This document shows positions 1 to 8,200 of a DNA stretch of 64,000 nt, one piece after another. Position 1 is the stretch's first letter, and every line of letters begins with the position of its first letter. A program made the translations under genes and the position numbers. The stretch spans positions 1,674,001-1,738,000 of the forward strand of contig JACKCI010000001.1 of NCBI GenBank assembly GCA_020634155.1, given 5' to 3'. This DNA is from Anaerolineales bacterium. GTDB lineage: Bacteria; Chloroflexota; Anaerolineae; Aggregatilineales; J027. A model generated the notes under the pieces. That model did no database searches. It was not told where the DNA came from and saw nothing but the letters and a program-made list of their open reading frames with translations.

Positions 1-140
1 GTGGTGGTCTTGCCGGAACCGTTGGGGCCAAGGAAGCCAAAGACCTCGCCCGTCTCGACACTGAAGTCGATGGCGTTCACGGCGGTAAAGTCGCCAAACT
101 TGCGGGTCAAGTGTTCAACGTGAATAGCATAGTCAGACAT
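1..140 (-). CDS. ABC transporter ATP-binding protein (5' part only)
   Basis: Only the first 46 residues are in the window; the gene runs off the left edge. It starts at the ATG at 138-140 (minus) after a purine-rich stretch. The visible part holds a first beta strand and a complete Walker A motif, GPNGSGKTT, around residues 38-46, which identifies an ABC nucleotide-binding domain. It lies 12 nt downstream of a second ABC-2 permease gene and ends a cluster TetR, ATPase, permease, permease, ATPase. In the related YbhFSR exporter of enterobacteria the two ATPase domains are one fused protein; here they appear as separate genes flanking the permeases, which is inferred from position. Substrate unknown. 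Confidence 0.9.
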   Translation of the reverse strand, partial: MSDYAIHVEHLTRKFGDFTAVNAIDFSVETGEVFGFLGPNGSGKTT

Positions 141-152
141 GGTAGGTCTCCT

Positions 153-1265
153 CTAGTCGGTATGGCGACGATACTGGCTGGCGGTAATGGTGGCATACAC
201 CACACCGATGGCAAGAATAGCGGCAACATGGGGCCACAGCACCGATAAGCCGACATCCTTAAGCATGACCCCGCGCACGATTATCAACCAGTGGCGAATC
301 GGGACGAAATTGGACAGGGTGCGGATGGCAGGCGGCATGGTATCCACCGCGACGGCATAGCCGGAGAAAATCATGTCTACAATCGCCAGCACAAAGACCA
401 GCAGCATGGCTTGGAGTTGGGTGCGGCTGCCAATGCTCATCAGAACACCCTTGTTCATCTCGGCCATCAGATAGAGCAAGGCAATGACCAGCAACAGGAT
501 GAAGGAACCGCGAAAGGGTACGCCAAAGGCAAAGACGGTCAAGCCCATCATGGCAAGGAAGAGGCTAGTACCGACCAGCATCGGGGCGAGAGCTTTGCCC
601 AAGATGACCTCAATTGAGCGATAGGGCATGACCAGCAATTGCTCATAGGTACCTCGTTCCCGCTCACGGCTAATGGCGAGCGAAGCCAGAATCACGGTGA
701 AGATGTAGAAGATGAAGCCCGACTCCGCTGGCAGGGTATACCAGCCGCGTTTGAGGTCTTCATTATACTTGACCGTGACTTTCGGTAGCTCAGATTCATA
801 GTCGGCGGGTTCCATGTGATAGGCGTCACGCATACCCTGTCGGAAAATGATGTCTTGGGCGGTGCGCTCGGCTTCGGTAGCTTGAACGGCCTCGGCTCCG
901 TTGCTAATCAGGCGCACACTAGGCCGTTCACCCGCTGTGACTGCTGCACCGTACCCCTCTGGAATGACCACCCCTAGCACGGCGTCGTTGCGCTGCATCA
1001 AGTCGTAGACCTTATCCACACTGCTGACGGTCTGCTTGTGGGTCAGAGTGTCGCTGGCATCAAGCGCGTCAATCAAAGCCTCACTTTGGGGCGATTGGTC
1101 AAGGTCAACCACCGCCATCGGGATGTTATCAATGGGTTGTCCGGTGGCCCATGCAATTAACGAGAGTTCAAGGATGCCGCCAATCACAAAGACGGGTATC
1201 AGAAAGCGGTCTTTGCGAAGATGGAGGAGTTCTTTCCATGCGATGGTGATGATATGTCCAATCAT
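153..1265 (-). CDS. ABC-2 type permease (YbhR/YbhS-like), second copy
   Basis: A 370-residue inner-membrane permease of the ABC-2 family. An N-terminal membrane segment (about residues 22-40) is followed by a long extracytoplasmic domain (about 45-180) and then five or six membrane helices in the C-terminal half (about 183-362). The family signature is the AISRERERGTYEQLLVMP motif near residues 197-214, the cytoplasmic loop that contacts the ATPase. Its start overlaps the stop of the preceding permease by 4 nt (ATGA), so the two are probably translationally coupled and form a heterodimer. It resembles the neighbour in architecture, as in YbhS/YbhR drug exporters. Exported substrate unknown; TetR control suggests a xenobiotic or toxic metabolite. 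Confidence 0.92.
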   Translation of the reverse strand: MIGHIITIAWKELLHLRKDRFLIPVFVIGGILELSLIAWATGQPIDNIPMAVVDLDQSPQSEALIDALDASDTLTHKQTVSSVDKVYDLMQRNDAVLGVVIPEGYGAAVTAGERPSVRLISNGAEAVQATEAERTAQDIIFRQGMRDAYHMEPADYESELPKVTVKYNEDLKRGWYTLPAESGFIFYIFTVILASLAISRERERGTYEQLLVMPYRSIEVILGKALAPMLVGTSLFLAMMGLTVFAFGVPFRGSFILLLVIALLYLMAEMNKGVLMSIGSRTQLQAMLLVFVLAIVDMIFSGYAVAVDTMPPAIRTLSNFVPIRHWLIIVRGVMLKDVGLSVLWPHVAAILAIGVVYATITASQYRRHTD

Positions 1266-2425
1266 GACAGCGCGTTCTCCTTAGTGGTCAGTACGGGCGG
1301 GGCAGGACGACGGAAGCCCCCTACCACTTTTTTGCGGAAGATAAAGGTGGAGACTTCGAGCATTTCAACAGAAATGACCGTCAATAGCACCACCTGTAGC
1401 CACAGTTCACGCAGCGCCGTGCCTTGCAGGTAGATAGCTTTGCCAGCCGTGACAAAGTGGGTGGCGGGCAATGACATCATCTCCAGTTGGACAAGTTGCG
1501 GCATGGCATCGACCGGGAAGAAGGTACCCGACATGAAAAAGGGCGGGATAAAGAACACCAAAATAGCAATGACAACCGCCACTTGCTGGGTGCGGGCAAT
1601 GACCGAGACCACTAAGCCCATGCCAAGGCTGGCGAACATGAACAGGAAAGCAATCAGGCTATAGGCCAATAGATTGCCTGTAAAGGGGACATCATAAACC
1701 CACTGCCCCAAGGCTAACAGGGCATAGACATCCACCATGCCGAAGCCGAGATAGGGCCATAGCTTGCCAAGCAGTAAGGCTCGCTTGGCGATAGGAGTTG
1801 CCATCAGTTGCTCTAGAGTGCCGTTTTCACGTTCACGGGCGAGGGAGAGCGACAAGGCAATGGCAGGTAGCCCTAGCATCATACCCATCAAGCCGGGGTA
1901 AAAATCGACCTTGGAACTGAGGGCATCGTTATAGAGGCGCTCTTGGGTGGTATAGATAGGCGGCTCAAAGAGGTCGGATTGGAGGGCATCGCCTGCCAGT
2001 TCACGGCTGTGGGCATCGGCGATTTGATAGACTTCAGTTAAGACAGTTTCGGCGGAAATGGGTTCGGTGCCGTCAATGATGGCCTCGACTTGGGGGACAC
2101 GGGTCAGGGAGACTTGCCCATAGTCGGCGGGGATGACGACAGCAGCCACCACTTCGCCACGTTTGAAGAGGTTGTCAGTCTCATCCGCGCTGGCAAGGTG
2201 GCGCTCAACATGAATTTTGGGCGAAGCGTCCAAGCGGTCAATCAAGGCTGTTGAAGCGTCATTATGGGCGAGGTCAATCACGGCAAGGGGAGCCTCTTTG
2301 ACATCGGTGGTCAAGGTGTAGGTGAAGATGACCATGAGGAAAAGTGGCCCAATGGTGACCAGCAGAAAGGTGCCGCGGTCTCGCAAAATATGGATAAACT
2401 CTTTGCGTGCGATTGCCAGCATCAT
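1262..2425 (-). CDS. ABC-2 type permease (YbhR/YbhS-like), first copy
   Basis: A 387-residue ABC-2 permease with the same plan as its downstream neighbour: an N-terminal helix (about residues 21-41), a large extracytoplasmic domain, and a C-terminal bundle of helices from about residue 175. The ABC-2 signature LARERENGTLEQLMATPI lies near residues 195-215. The start overlaps the stop of the upstream ATPase gene by 4 nt (ATGA) and its own stop overlaps the start of the next permease in the same way, so the three are one translational unit. Both permeases are expected to form the membrane channel energised by the flanking ATPases. The C-terminal 20 or so residues are a soluble basic tail. Confidence 0.92.
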   Translation of the reverse strand: MMLAIARKEFIHILRDRGTFLLVTIGPLFLMVIFTYTLTTDVKEAPLAVIDLAHNDASTALIDRLDASPKIHVERHLASADETDNLFKRGEVVAAVVIPADYGQVSLTRVPQVEAIIDGTEPISAETVLTEVYQIADAHSRELAGDALQSDLFEPPIYTTQERLYNDALSSKVDFYPGLMGMMLGLPAIALSLSLARERENGTLEQLMATPIAKRALLLGKLWPYLGFGMVDVYALLALGQWVYDVPFTGNLLAYSLIAFLFMFASLGMGLVVSVIARTQQVAVVIAILVFFIPPFFMSGTFFPVDAMPQLVQLEMMSLPATHFVTAGKAIYLQGTALRELWLQVVLLTVISVEMLEVSTFIFRKKVVGGFRRPAPPVLTTKENALS

Positions 2426-3357
2426 GCCAGCACCTCCCTTTCGGCTTGATTCACAAGGTAGATAAAAGCCTCTTCCATGCGGATAGGGGCAGGTTCAAGG
2501 CGATGGATGGTGATTCCATCGAGGCGTTGGCGGATAGCATCAAGGACATGGGGGGTGTCGCTCTGCATGACAAGGTTGAGTTGTTCGCCATAGGTTTGGA
2601 TGTCGAGTATCAAGATGCCATCTTCCAGCAGTTGGTGGGCGCGGCGGTTATCGGAGGTCTCAAGGACGACCACCTTACCGGGTACCTTCTCCTTGATATG
2701 TTCGGGTGTATCGCAGGCCAAGACGCGGCCTTTGAACAGAAACGCCACCCGATTGCAACGCTCGGCCTCATCCATATAGGGAGTGCTGACAACAGTGGTG
2801 ATGCCCTCGGCGTGGAGGCCGGAGAGCAAATCCCAGAAATTGCGACGTGCAACGGGGTCAACGCCTGTGGTTGGTTCATCCAACAAGAGGATGGCGGGGT
2901 GGTGAATCATGGCACAGGCAAGACCCAGCTTTTTCTTCATGCCACCAGAGAGTAGACCCGCCGGACGGCTCTTGAAGCGCTCCAAATTGGTAAATTCATA
3001 GAGGCGGTGCAGGCGCTCGGTGCGTTGCGCTCCCTTCACGCCAAAGAGTTGGGCGGCGAAATCGAGATTTTCAGCGACGGTGAGGTCGGGATAGAGGCCA
3101 AAGCGTTGGGGCATATAGCCAATGTGGTGCTTGACCTGCTCGGCTTCACGCACACTCTCGAAGCCGTGAATATGGGCGGTACCCGCGCTGGGGTCAAGCA
3201 CAGCGGCAATTAGACGTAGCAGGGTGGACTTGCCAGCCCCGTCAGGGCCAACAATGCCAAAGAGTTCACCCTTTTGAATGGTGAGGTCAATATCAGTCAG
3301 GGCTGTAACCGTGCCAAAGCGACGGCTCAGGCCCTGTAGTTCAATCATGGTCTCCAT
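2422..3357 (-). CDS. ABC transporter ATP-binding protein (YbhF N-half-like)
   Basis: A 311-residue ABC ATPase. Walker A is GPDGAGKST (the D in place of N is typical of the first ATPase half of YbhF), followed by the Q-loop QRFGLY, the signature LLSGGMKKKL, Walker B ILLLDEPTTG and a switch position where the usual His is replaced: VVSTPYMDEA gives STPYM instead of the usual SSHYM/STHYM. The ATG at 3355-3357 was chosen because AAGGA lies 7 nt upstream; a second ATG 9 nt later and a longer ORF to 3384 are possible. It overlaps the end of the TetR gene by 17 nt. The missing switch His suggests one asymmetric ATP site in the ATPase pair. About 80 residues after the ATPase core form a C-terminal extension. 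Confidence 0.93.
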   Translation of the reverse strand: METMIELQGLSRRFGTVTALTDIDLTIQKGELFGIVGPDGAGKSTLLRLIAAVLDPSAGTAHIHGFESVREAEQVKHHIGYMPQRFGLYPDLTVAENLDFAAQLFGVKGAQRTERLHRLYEFTNLERFKSRPAGLLSGGMKKKLGLACAMIHHPAILLLDEPTTGVDPVARRNFWDLLSGLHAEGITTVVSTPYMDEAERCNRVAFLFKGRVLACDTPEHIKEKVPGKVVVLETSDNRRAHQLLEDGILILDIQTYGEQLNLVMQSDTPHVLDAIRQRLDGITIHRLEPAPIRMEEAFIYLVNQAEREVLA

Positions 3358-3943
3358 GCTGTAATCCTTGGATGATGGTTTCAATCATGGTGCTAAGAAC
3401 GGCGACAGTATCCATCTGGGGCTTGATAATCAGTTGTAGGCCCACCCCATCAAATGAGGCGGAAATGGCGACAGCAAGGGCATGGGCATCCACCGAGCGA
3501 AATTCGCCACGGTCAATGCCATACTGGATGATGGTCTGCAACCCGCTGATGTAGCGCTCGTAAAATTCAGCGAGGGCTTGGAGCTTGGCAGGGTTTTGGG
3601 TGGCTTGCAGGAACATATCGCTAATGAGACCGACAAGCTTTTCATCAGTAGCGAAGAATTCGGCGGCTTGCTGAATCAACATCCGTAGCATATCGGCGGC
3701 TGAATGGTCGCTTAGGCTGGCTTGGAAGGCGTCTATGATGCTCATGAACTGGTTAAATATCATGTCCATGATGCCAAGGAAAAGGGCTTCTTTGTTTTTG
3801 AAATACCAGTAGAGGGTGCCTTTGCTGAGGCCACTCACCCGCACGATATCGTCCATACTGGTCTTGTCATAGCCTTTCTCGGCAAAAGCCACAAGGGCTG
3901 CCATGAGGATTTCGGTACGACGATCTTCTTTTTTATCTGACAT
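3341..3943 (-). CDS. TetR/AcrR family transcriptional repressor
   Basis: A 200-residue TetR-family regulator. The N-terminal helix-turn-helix is clear: AALVAFAEKGYDKTSMDDIV then SGLSKGTLYWYFKNKEALF (about residues 15-55). The remaining 145 residues are the helical ligand-binding and dimerisation domain. It is the first gene of the exporter cluster and overlaps the ATPase gene that follows. A perfect 10-bp inverted repeat with a 2-bp spacer sits 28 bp upstream of its start (3971-3992), the usual size and place for a TetR operator, so autorepression of the exporter operon is likely. Ligand unknown. A GAGAGAG stretch about 9 nt before the ATG supports this start. Confidence 0.95.
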   Translation of the reverse strand: MSDKKEDRRTEILMAALVAFAEKGYDKTSMDDIVRVSGLSKGTLYWYFKNKEALFLGIMDMIFNQFMSIIDAFQASLSDHSAADMLRMLIQQAAEFFATDEKLVGLISDMFLQATQNPAKLQALAEFYERYISGLQTIIQYGIDRGEFRSVDAHALAVAISASFDGVGLQLIIKPQMDTVAVLSTMIETIIQGLQHGDHD

Positions 3944-3959
3944 GTGTATACACTCTCTC

Positions 3960-3992
3960 GACTATATAGTCTAGACTGACCAGTCAGTCTAG
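3960..3992. promoter_or_regulatory. Dyad operator, probable TetR binding site
   Basis: Two palindromes touch here. Positions 3960-3971 read GACTATATAGTC, a perfect 12-bp palindrome that also offers a TATAGT-type -10 for the TetR operon on the minus strand. Positions 3971-3992 are a perfect inverted repeat of CTAGACTGAC and GTCAGTCTAG separated by CA. The arrangement and the GACTGACxxGTCAGTC-like core match operators of many TetR-family drug regulators. It lies between the divergent TetR gene and ferritin gene, so it could also affect the latter. Binding is inferred. Confidence 0.75.
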
Positions 3993-4093
3993 AAATAAGA
4001 TAAGCCTTAAACGAATTGAAGTCAAGCGTTAATGTGATTTCTATATTCATCCGGTAGACTGAAGGAACGATTGCAAGCCTTAAAGGAGGAAAT

Positions 4094-4606
4094 ATGCTCA
4101 GTGAACGGATGCAAACCGCGCTGAATCAGCAAATCAATGAGGAGATGTACTCGGCGTATATCTATCTCTCAATGGCGGCCTATTTTCATGGCCTGAACTT
4201 GGACGGCTTCGCCAATTGGATGCGAATCCAGTATCAAGAGGAAACGGCGCACGCCATGAAGTTCTATGATTATATCTATGAACGCGGTGGCGATGTAACG
4301 CTGCTGCCGATTGCCGGGCCGCCCAAGACATGGGAGTCGCCCTTGCATGTCTTCCAAGAGGCCTACAACCATGAATGCAAAGTTAGCGGTCTCATCAATG
4401 AACTGGTCAATTTGGCAATCGAGGAAAAAGACCACGCCACCCTCAACTTCCTACAGTGGTTCGTCAGCGAACAGGTCGAGGAAGAGGCCAGCGCCGACAA
4501 GATTGTACAGAGCCTACGCTTGATTGATGGCAACCCGGCGGCCTTGTTTATGCTGGATCGGGAGATGGCGCAGCGCTCACCGGAAGAGGATGAAGACGAG
4601 GAATAA
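4094..4606 (+). CDS. ftnA: Ferritin (FtnA-like, non-haem)
   Basis: A 170-residue bacterial ferritin that oxidises Fe(II) and stores it as a mineral in a 24-subunit cage. The ferroxidase ligands fall at the same numbers as in E. coli FtnA: E17, E49/E50, H53 (QEETAHA), E94 (HEC), E126/Q127 and E130 (SEQVEEE), with Y24 conserved. The C-terminus ends in a run of acidic residues after residue 160. A strong ribosome site AAGGAGG sits 5-6 nt before the ATG. It is transcribed away from the TetR regulator and ends in its own hairpin terminator. No Fur box could be asserted from the sequence. Length is normal for the family. Confidence 0.96.
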   Translation: MLSERMQTALNQQINEEMYSAYIYLSMAAYFHGLNLDGFANWMRIQYQEETAHAMKFYDYIYERGGDVTLLPIAGPPKTWESPLHVFQEAYNHECKVSGLINELVNLAIEEKDHATLNFLQWFVSEQVEEEASADKIVQSLRLIDGNPAALFMLDREMAQRSPEEDEDEE

Positions 4607-4611
4607 GCGTC

Positions 4612-4643
4612 AAAAAAAGTGGGAGGGGATGACCCTCCCTTTT
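4612..4643. terminator. Intrinsic terminator between convergent genes
   Basis: Stem GGGAGGG/CCCTCCC with loop GATGA at 4621-4639, followed by TTTT on the plus strand and preceded by seven A residues, which give a U-run on the minus strand. It can therefore stop both ferritin and the convergent TPR gene that ends at 4648. Confidence 0.85.
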
Positions 4644-4647
4644 GATT

Positions 4648-5931
4648 CTAGGGGGTGATGTTGCACTCGCGGAAGGCGTTATCGAAGTCGCTGAGGGTCA
4701 CTTGGAAAACGCTCGCTTCTTGAAGGAGTTCATAGCCACGTCGCAGGGGTGCAGCAGCGAGTTCGCATTGATTGAGGCGGAAATAGGCCCGCCCTAGCAG
4801 ATACCAGTCATAGGGCTGATTGGAGCCTTCATCGGTAGCAATTTTCAAGTGGTCAATGGCTTGTAGGTATTCGCTATCCGCCAGATAATAAACCCACCCT
4901 AAACGCGAATGACACAGCAGATTGGCGGGGTCTACCGCAATACAACGGCTGAAAAATTCTTTGGCCTCAGTTGGTTCACCCCGCCCACGATGATATTCAC
5001 CCAAGCGGAACAACACGAAAACATCACGCGGGGCAATGGATTGGGTCTCCTGTAAGAGTTGAATGGCAAGCTGGGCATAGGTCGGGTCGTTTTGACCAAG
5101 GATAGTGTAAAGGTCAGCCAATTCAACCGCAATGTAGACATGGCTGGGCATGGCACGACGAGCAGTTTGGTACGGCTCAATCGCCTCCGTAAAGCGGGCC
5201 TCGCTGGTCAAAAAACGTCCATAATTGCGATAGACTTGGGCGCGGGTTTCGTCATCTCCGCCACGGGTCTCTAACTCAATAATGGCGTCATCGATAGTCG
5301 ATTCAGCCAGTTCGCTTTGACCAAGGTTGCGATAGATGTTGGCAAGGTGGGCCTTAGTGATGGTCGAGTTAGGGTCAAGGTCAAGGGCGCGTCCAGCATA
5401 GATAAGCGCCTCGTTGTGACGTAATGACCAGTCGAGGGCCATCGCTTTAACCGACCAGCCGAGGGGCGATTCGGGGTTGGCGCGGATGGCGTCATCAGCC
5501 ATCTCAAGCGCTTCGTTGATGCGGGCTGTATTCTCGCCCCCGCTGGAGGTAATCACCAAGTTATAGGCGACGCGATAGTAGAGGCCTACATCATTGGGAA
5601 GGCCGGGTAAGGCTTGACGGCAAGAGTCTAGCATTTGCTCAATATTGCCGATGAGGTAGGCGTTATCACATTCGACCAAATCACCGCGCACGTCAGGGGT
5701 AGCAGTAGGGACAACGGGGAACATGCGGTCTTGGGCAACATTGACCTGCCCCTTGACCGCATTCGCCACATCAGAGGCACCAGCGCGGAATGGCTCTGGG
5801 TCTTGCATAGCGGTATAACCCAGCCATGCCAACCCCGCCGTCAATGACAAAAAGAACAAGGAGCGTAGTGGCACCAAGCGGCGACGGCGTCTAGCCCGTG
5901 GTTGATAACGTTTGGGTACGCGTAATTGCAT
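4648..5931 (-). CDS. Signal-anchored TPR protein
   Basis: A 427-residue protein with a very basic N-terminus (Arg-rich to about residue 21), one membrane helix (about 23-42), a Pro/Thr linker with PTATP (about 75-80) and then tetratricopeptide repeats to the end (about residues 95-410). The topology predicts a cytoplasmic tail and an exported TPR scaffold. It starts at the ATG after GGGGAGG with good spacing, 15 nt downstream of a paralog of the same architecture, and the two probably form an operon. No catalytic domain is visible. Partner proteins are unknown; TPR arrays bind peptides or other proteins. Confidence 0.88.
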   Translation of the reverse strand: MQLRVPKRYQPRARRRRRLVPLRSLFFLSLTAGLAWLGYTAMQDPEPFRAGASDVANAVKGQVNVAQDRMFPVVPTATPDVRGDLVECDNAYLIGNIEQMLDSCRQALPGLPNDVGLYYRVAYNLVITSSGGENTARINEALEMADDAIRANPESPLGWSVKAMALDWSLRHNEALIYAGRALDLDPNSTITKAHLANIYRNLGQSELAESTIDDAIIELETRGGDDETRAQVYRNYGRFLTSEARFTEAIEPYQTARRAMPSHVYIAVELADLYTILGQNDPTYAQLAIQLLQETQSIAPRDVFVLFRLGEYHRGRGEPTEAKEFFSRCIAVDPANLLCHSRLGWVYYLADSEYLQAIDHLKIATDEGSNQPYDWYLLGRAYFRLNQCELAAAPLRRGYELLQEASVFQVTLSDFDNAFRECNITP

Positions 5932-5946
5932 CAGCAGCCTCCCCTA

Positions 5947-7236
5947 CTAGTAAATGCCAATGGGTTCAGGCGGTATGGCTGTGGGCGGTACCAAGGTCGG
6001 GACGTCGGCAGACGAGAAGTTACCGGGGTCGTATTCGACACAGAACTCCATACCTTGCAGGGTGATTTCAGCGGTGCGACCATTAGGTGCAATAATCAAG
6101 GCTTGCTGCAAGAGGGGCATGGCCTTGGGGCAATCGCCAAGGGTATAGTAGGCCAAGCCGTGCAGATAATAACACTCCACTAGACGGTCAGACATTTCCC
6201 AACCTTGAGCTTCCATCAAGTCAATACAGGTCTGAAAGGACTCAATTGCGCCTTCATAATTACGGCGGGTATAGCGCACCATGCCGAGTTGCTTATGGGC
6301 TTCGGGGAAGGTGCCATCAAGTTCGACGGCTTGTTCACAGGCCTCTTGCGCCAGCGAGTCTTCACGTTGACGGAAGAATGTCTCACACTTGCGCGTCCAT
6401 GCCTTCACATTGCGTGGGTCATGGGAGAGGATACGGTCATAGGATTGGATAGCGGCGTCGTAGTTATCCAACAAAATATAATATGGAGCCAATTCAAAGT
6501 AGAGGGCATCCAGACGGGGGTGGATACTGATAGCCGCCTCATACTGACGAATGGCGATGTCATAGCCACCCGTGAAGGCCATCGACAGGGCAAGGGTACG
6601 GCGGGCGTCCACACTATTGGGGTCGAGATTAACCGAGACTTGGGCTTCCTCTTGGGCGGAACGGAAGCGGTCTTGTGTATAGTAAGCCAAGGCAAGATAG
6701 GCATGGGGTTCAGCCCAGTTGGGCGCGATTTGGATGGCATTGAGGGCCGCCGCCGCCGCTTCGTCCCCGCGTCCATTTTCGATAAGGGCTAGAGCATAGG
6801 CCGCTTGGGCATGGGCGTCATTGGGCATCAGCCGCACGGTGCGCTCGGCAACTTGGAGGGCATCACGAGCGCGGAAGGTAAAACCACGCCCCGCATAACT
6901 GCCATAAATGAGGTTACGGACATATTCAAATTGAATACGGGTGTTTTCGGGTTCGAGTTCGGAGGCTTGGGCATAGTAGAGAATGCTGGTATCTAAGTCC
7001 CCCTCCCAATAGGCATTCTGGGCAAGTTGGGCCAATGAGACTGCGTTAGGGGTCGCAGTTGGGGGGCCAACCACCACCGCTAAAATTTGGGGCTGGATAG
7101 TGTCGAGTTGCCACACTACCCCAATACCGCCCGCCATCATTAGCAGCCACACCCAAAAGAGCCACAGGCGTCTTTGGTGACGTGAGCGCTTGCCAAAATA
7201 TAGGTTGGAACGGTCACGCCGAATCCGCATGGTCAT
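5947..7236 (-). CDS. Signal-anchored TPR protein, paralog of the next gene
   Basis: A 429-residue paralog of the 4648-5931 product: Arg-rich start, membrane helix at about residues 23-42, a PTATP linker near residue 60, then TPR units in which the pattern A-Y/W-x-x-x-G-x-x-x-x-A repeats through about residue 400. The ATG at 7236 follows AAGGAG by 9 nt. Tandem duplication explains the pair, but the sequences have diverged widely outside the shared plan. Its leader carries a promoter-like sequence (7315-7344) and a strong terminator-like hairpin (7258-7289) before the ribosome site. The C-terminus is Pro-rich (PTLVPPTAIPPEP). Function unknown. Confidence 0.88.
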   Translation of the reverse strand: MTMRIRRDRSNLYFGKRSRHQRRLWLFWVWLLMMAGGIGVVWQLDTIQPQILAVVVGPPTATPNAVSLAQLAQNAYWEGDLDTSILYYAQASELEPENTRIQFEYVRNLIYGSYAGRGFTFRARDALQVAERTVRLMPNDAHAQAAYALALIENGRGDEAAAAALNAIQIAPNWAEPHAYLALAYYTQDRFRSAQEEAQVSVNLDPNSVDARRTLALSMAFTGGYDIAIRQYEAAISIHPRLDALYFELAPYYILLDNYDAAIQSYDRILSHDPRNVKAWTRKCETFFRQREDSLAQEACEQAVELDGTFPEAHKQLGMVRYTRRNYEGAIESFQTCIDLMEAQGWEMSDRLVECYYLHGLAYYTLGDCPKAMPLLQQALIIAPNGRTAEITLQGMEFCVEYDPGNFSSADVPTLVPPTAIPPEPIGIY

Positions 7237-7257
7237 AAGAAGGAACTCCTTGAACCC

Positions 7258-7289
7258 GATAAAAAAACCGACGGCAACGGCACCGTCGG
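7258..7289 (-). terminator. Promoter-proximal terminator-like hairpin in the TPR operon leader
   Basis: On the minus strand an 8-bp perfect stem ACCGACGG/CCGTCGGT (7266-7273 with 7282-7289) is followed at once by a run of T. It lies only about 25 nt after the predicted start of the transcript and before the ribosome site of the TPR gene at 7236, so it would cut transcription before the gene unless it is regulated or another promoter lies inside. Confidence 0.7.
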
Positions 7290-7314
7290 TCTATTGCCTA
7301 ATGAGTCCACCCCG

Positions 7315-7344
7315 AATCCTAACAGCCTGCTAGGGGGCTGTCAA
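7315..7344 (-). promoter_or_regulatory. Promoter for the TPR gene pair, with internal dyad
   Basis: On the minus strand TTGACA (7339-7344) and TAGGAT (7315-7320) are separated by 18 nt. The spacer contains an inverted repeat ACAGCC-N8-GGCTGT overlapping the -35 box, similar to one at 60317-60341 before the BON gene, so a shared regulator is possible. Confidence 0.55.
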
Positions 7345-7406
7345 CTCACGATTGCCTGTCGCTCAGGCTACATAGGTTATAGTACAACAGAAAGCTTCAA
7401 TCAGCG

Positions 7407-7412
7407 TATAAT
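7407..7412 (+). promoter_or_regulatory. -10 element of the VTT-domain gene
   Basis: A consensus TATAAT on the plus strand, 23 nt before the chosen TTG start. No good -35 box is visible upstream. If transcription starts about 7 nt later, the alternative GTG at 7418 would be at or before the 5' end of the message. Confidence 0.45.
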
Positions 7413-7435
7413 GTTTAGTGTGGAGGCCCACGCTA

Positions 7436-8200
7436 TTGGATAAGATACGCAAGTACCAAATTGAAATCAAATATCTGGTAATTACCGCCATCTTGCTAGC
7501 TGGCTTGGTTTGGGTGGCCCAAAGCGATACCCTCAAGAATGTTGAGGAAGTCTTTGAACACATCACGGTATGGGGTACGCGTGACGAGGGATTGGTTACT
7601 GGTGCCTTGGCGTTGTTGATTCTCTCATGGATGTCCAATGCCACACTGGTTATCCAAATCCCCTATACCCTAACGCTGATGAGTATGGTGATGGTCACGC
7701 CAGATTTCGGGAGTGTCTTGATTCTGACAACCGTCTCTGGATTCGGGGCGGCTATGGGGGAAATTACCTCGTATGTAATTGCCTCTAATATCGCCGCCCA
7801 GTTTGAAAGCATCTCAGAGAGTGGTCTTATCCGCTGGATTCAAGGCATGATTGAAAAATACCCTAAGTCTATTCCAGCCTTTGTGTTTATCGGCTCGGCA
7901 ACGGTGCTGCCCGACGATGTGGTGATTATGCCCTTGGCATTAATTAACTACCCCGTCAAGAAAATTATGACCCCGATGTTTATTGGCAAGTGCATCCATC
8001 AATTTACCTTTGCGATGATTGCTTATTATGGGTTGGATATTGTTGGAGACAACAGCCGAGGCACCCAGTTTGATGTGGTGCTGGTCATTCTGCTGGTGTT
8101 TGTGATGTTTGTCGCCTATCAGATTGAAAAAACGGCTCAGAACAAAGCGAAAGAAGCCAGCCAACACGAGGAGTTTAATCCAGCGACGGCCCAGCAGTAA
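7436..8200 (+). CDS. VTT (SNARE-associated/DedA-like) membrane protein
   Basis: A 254-residue multi-pass membrane protein with about five or six hydrophobic segments. The conserved VTT features are the re-entrant loop region GFGAAMGEITSYVIA (about residues 104-118) and FIGSATVLPDDVVIMPLAL (about 145-163). DedA/VTT proteins act as lipid scramblases or flippases, which is family knowledge rather than something shown here. The TTG at 7436 was chosen because GGAGG lies 9 nt upstream; a GTG at 7418 in frame is the alternative. The C-terminus is a charged soluble tail. Its 3' end overlaps the convergent aroQ gene by 26 bp. Confidence 0.82.
   Translation: MDKIRKYQIEIKYLVITAILLAGLVWVAQSDTLKNVEEVFEHITVWGTRDEGLVTGALALLILSWMSNATLVIQIPYTLTLMSMVMVTPDFGSVLILTTVSGFGAAMGEITSYVIASNIAAQFESISESGLIRWIQGMIEKYPKSIPAFVFIGSATVLPDDVVIMPLALINYPVKKIMTPMFIGKCIHQFTFAMIAYYGLDIVGDNSRGTQFDVVLVILLVFVMFVAYQIEKTAQNKAKEASQHEEFNPATAQQ

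Noticed and set aside
2407..2955. 182-codon plus-strand ORF opposite the ATPase gene
   Set aside because: Antisense shadow; the minus frame encodes Walker A and B motifs of an ABC ATPase.
4016..4047. TTGAAG and TATATT as a ferritin promoter
   Set aside because: Spacer is 20 nt, too long for a standard promoter; left unassigned.
6205..6792. 195-codon plus-strand ORF opposite a TPR gene
   Set aside because: Shadow of the repeat-rich minus-strand gene; no start signal or family.
7234..7311. Short ORF from GTG reading through the TPR leader hairpin
   Set aside because: No ribosome site, no run of one amino acid, and it overlaps the TPR start by 4 nt; not enough for a leader peptide.
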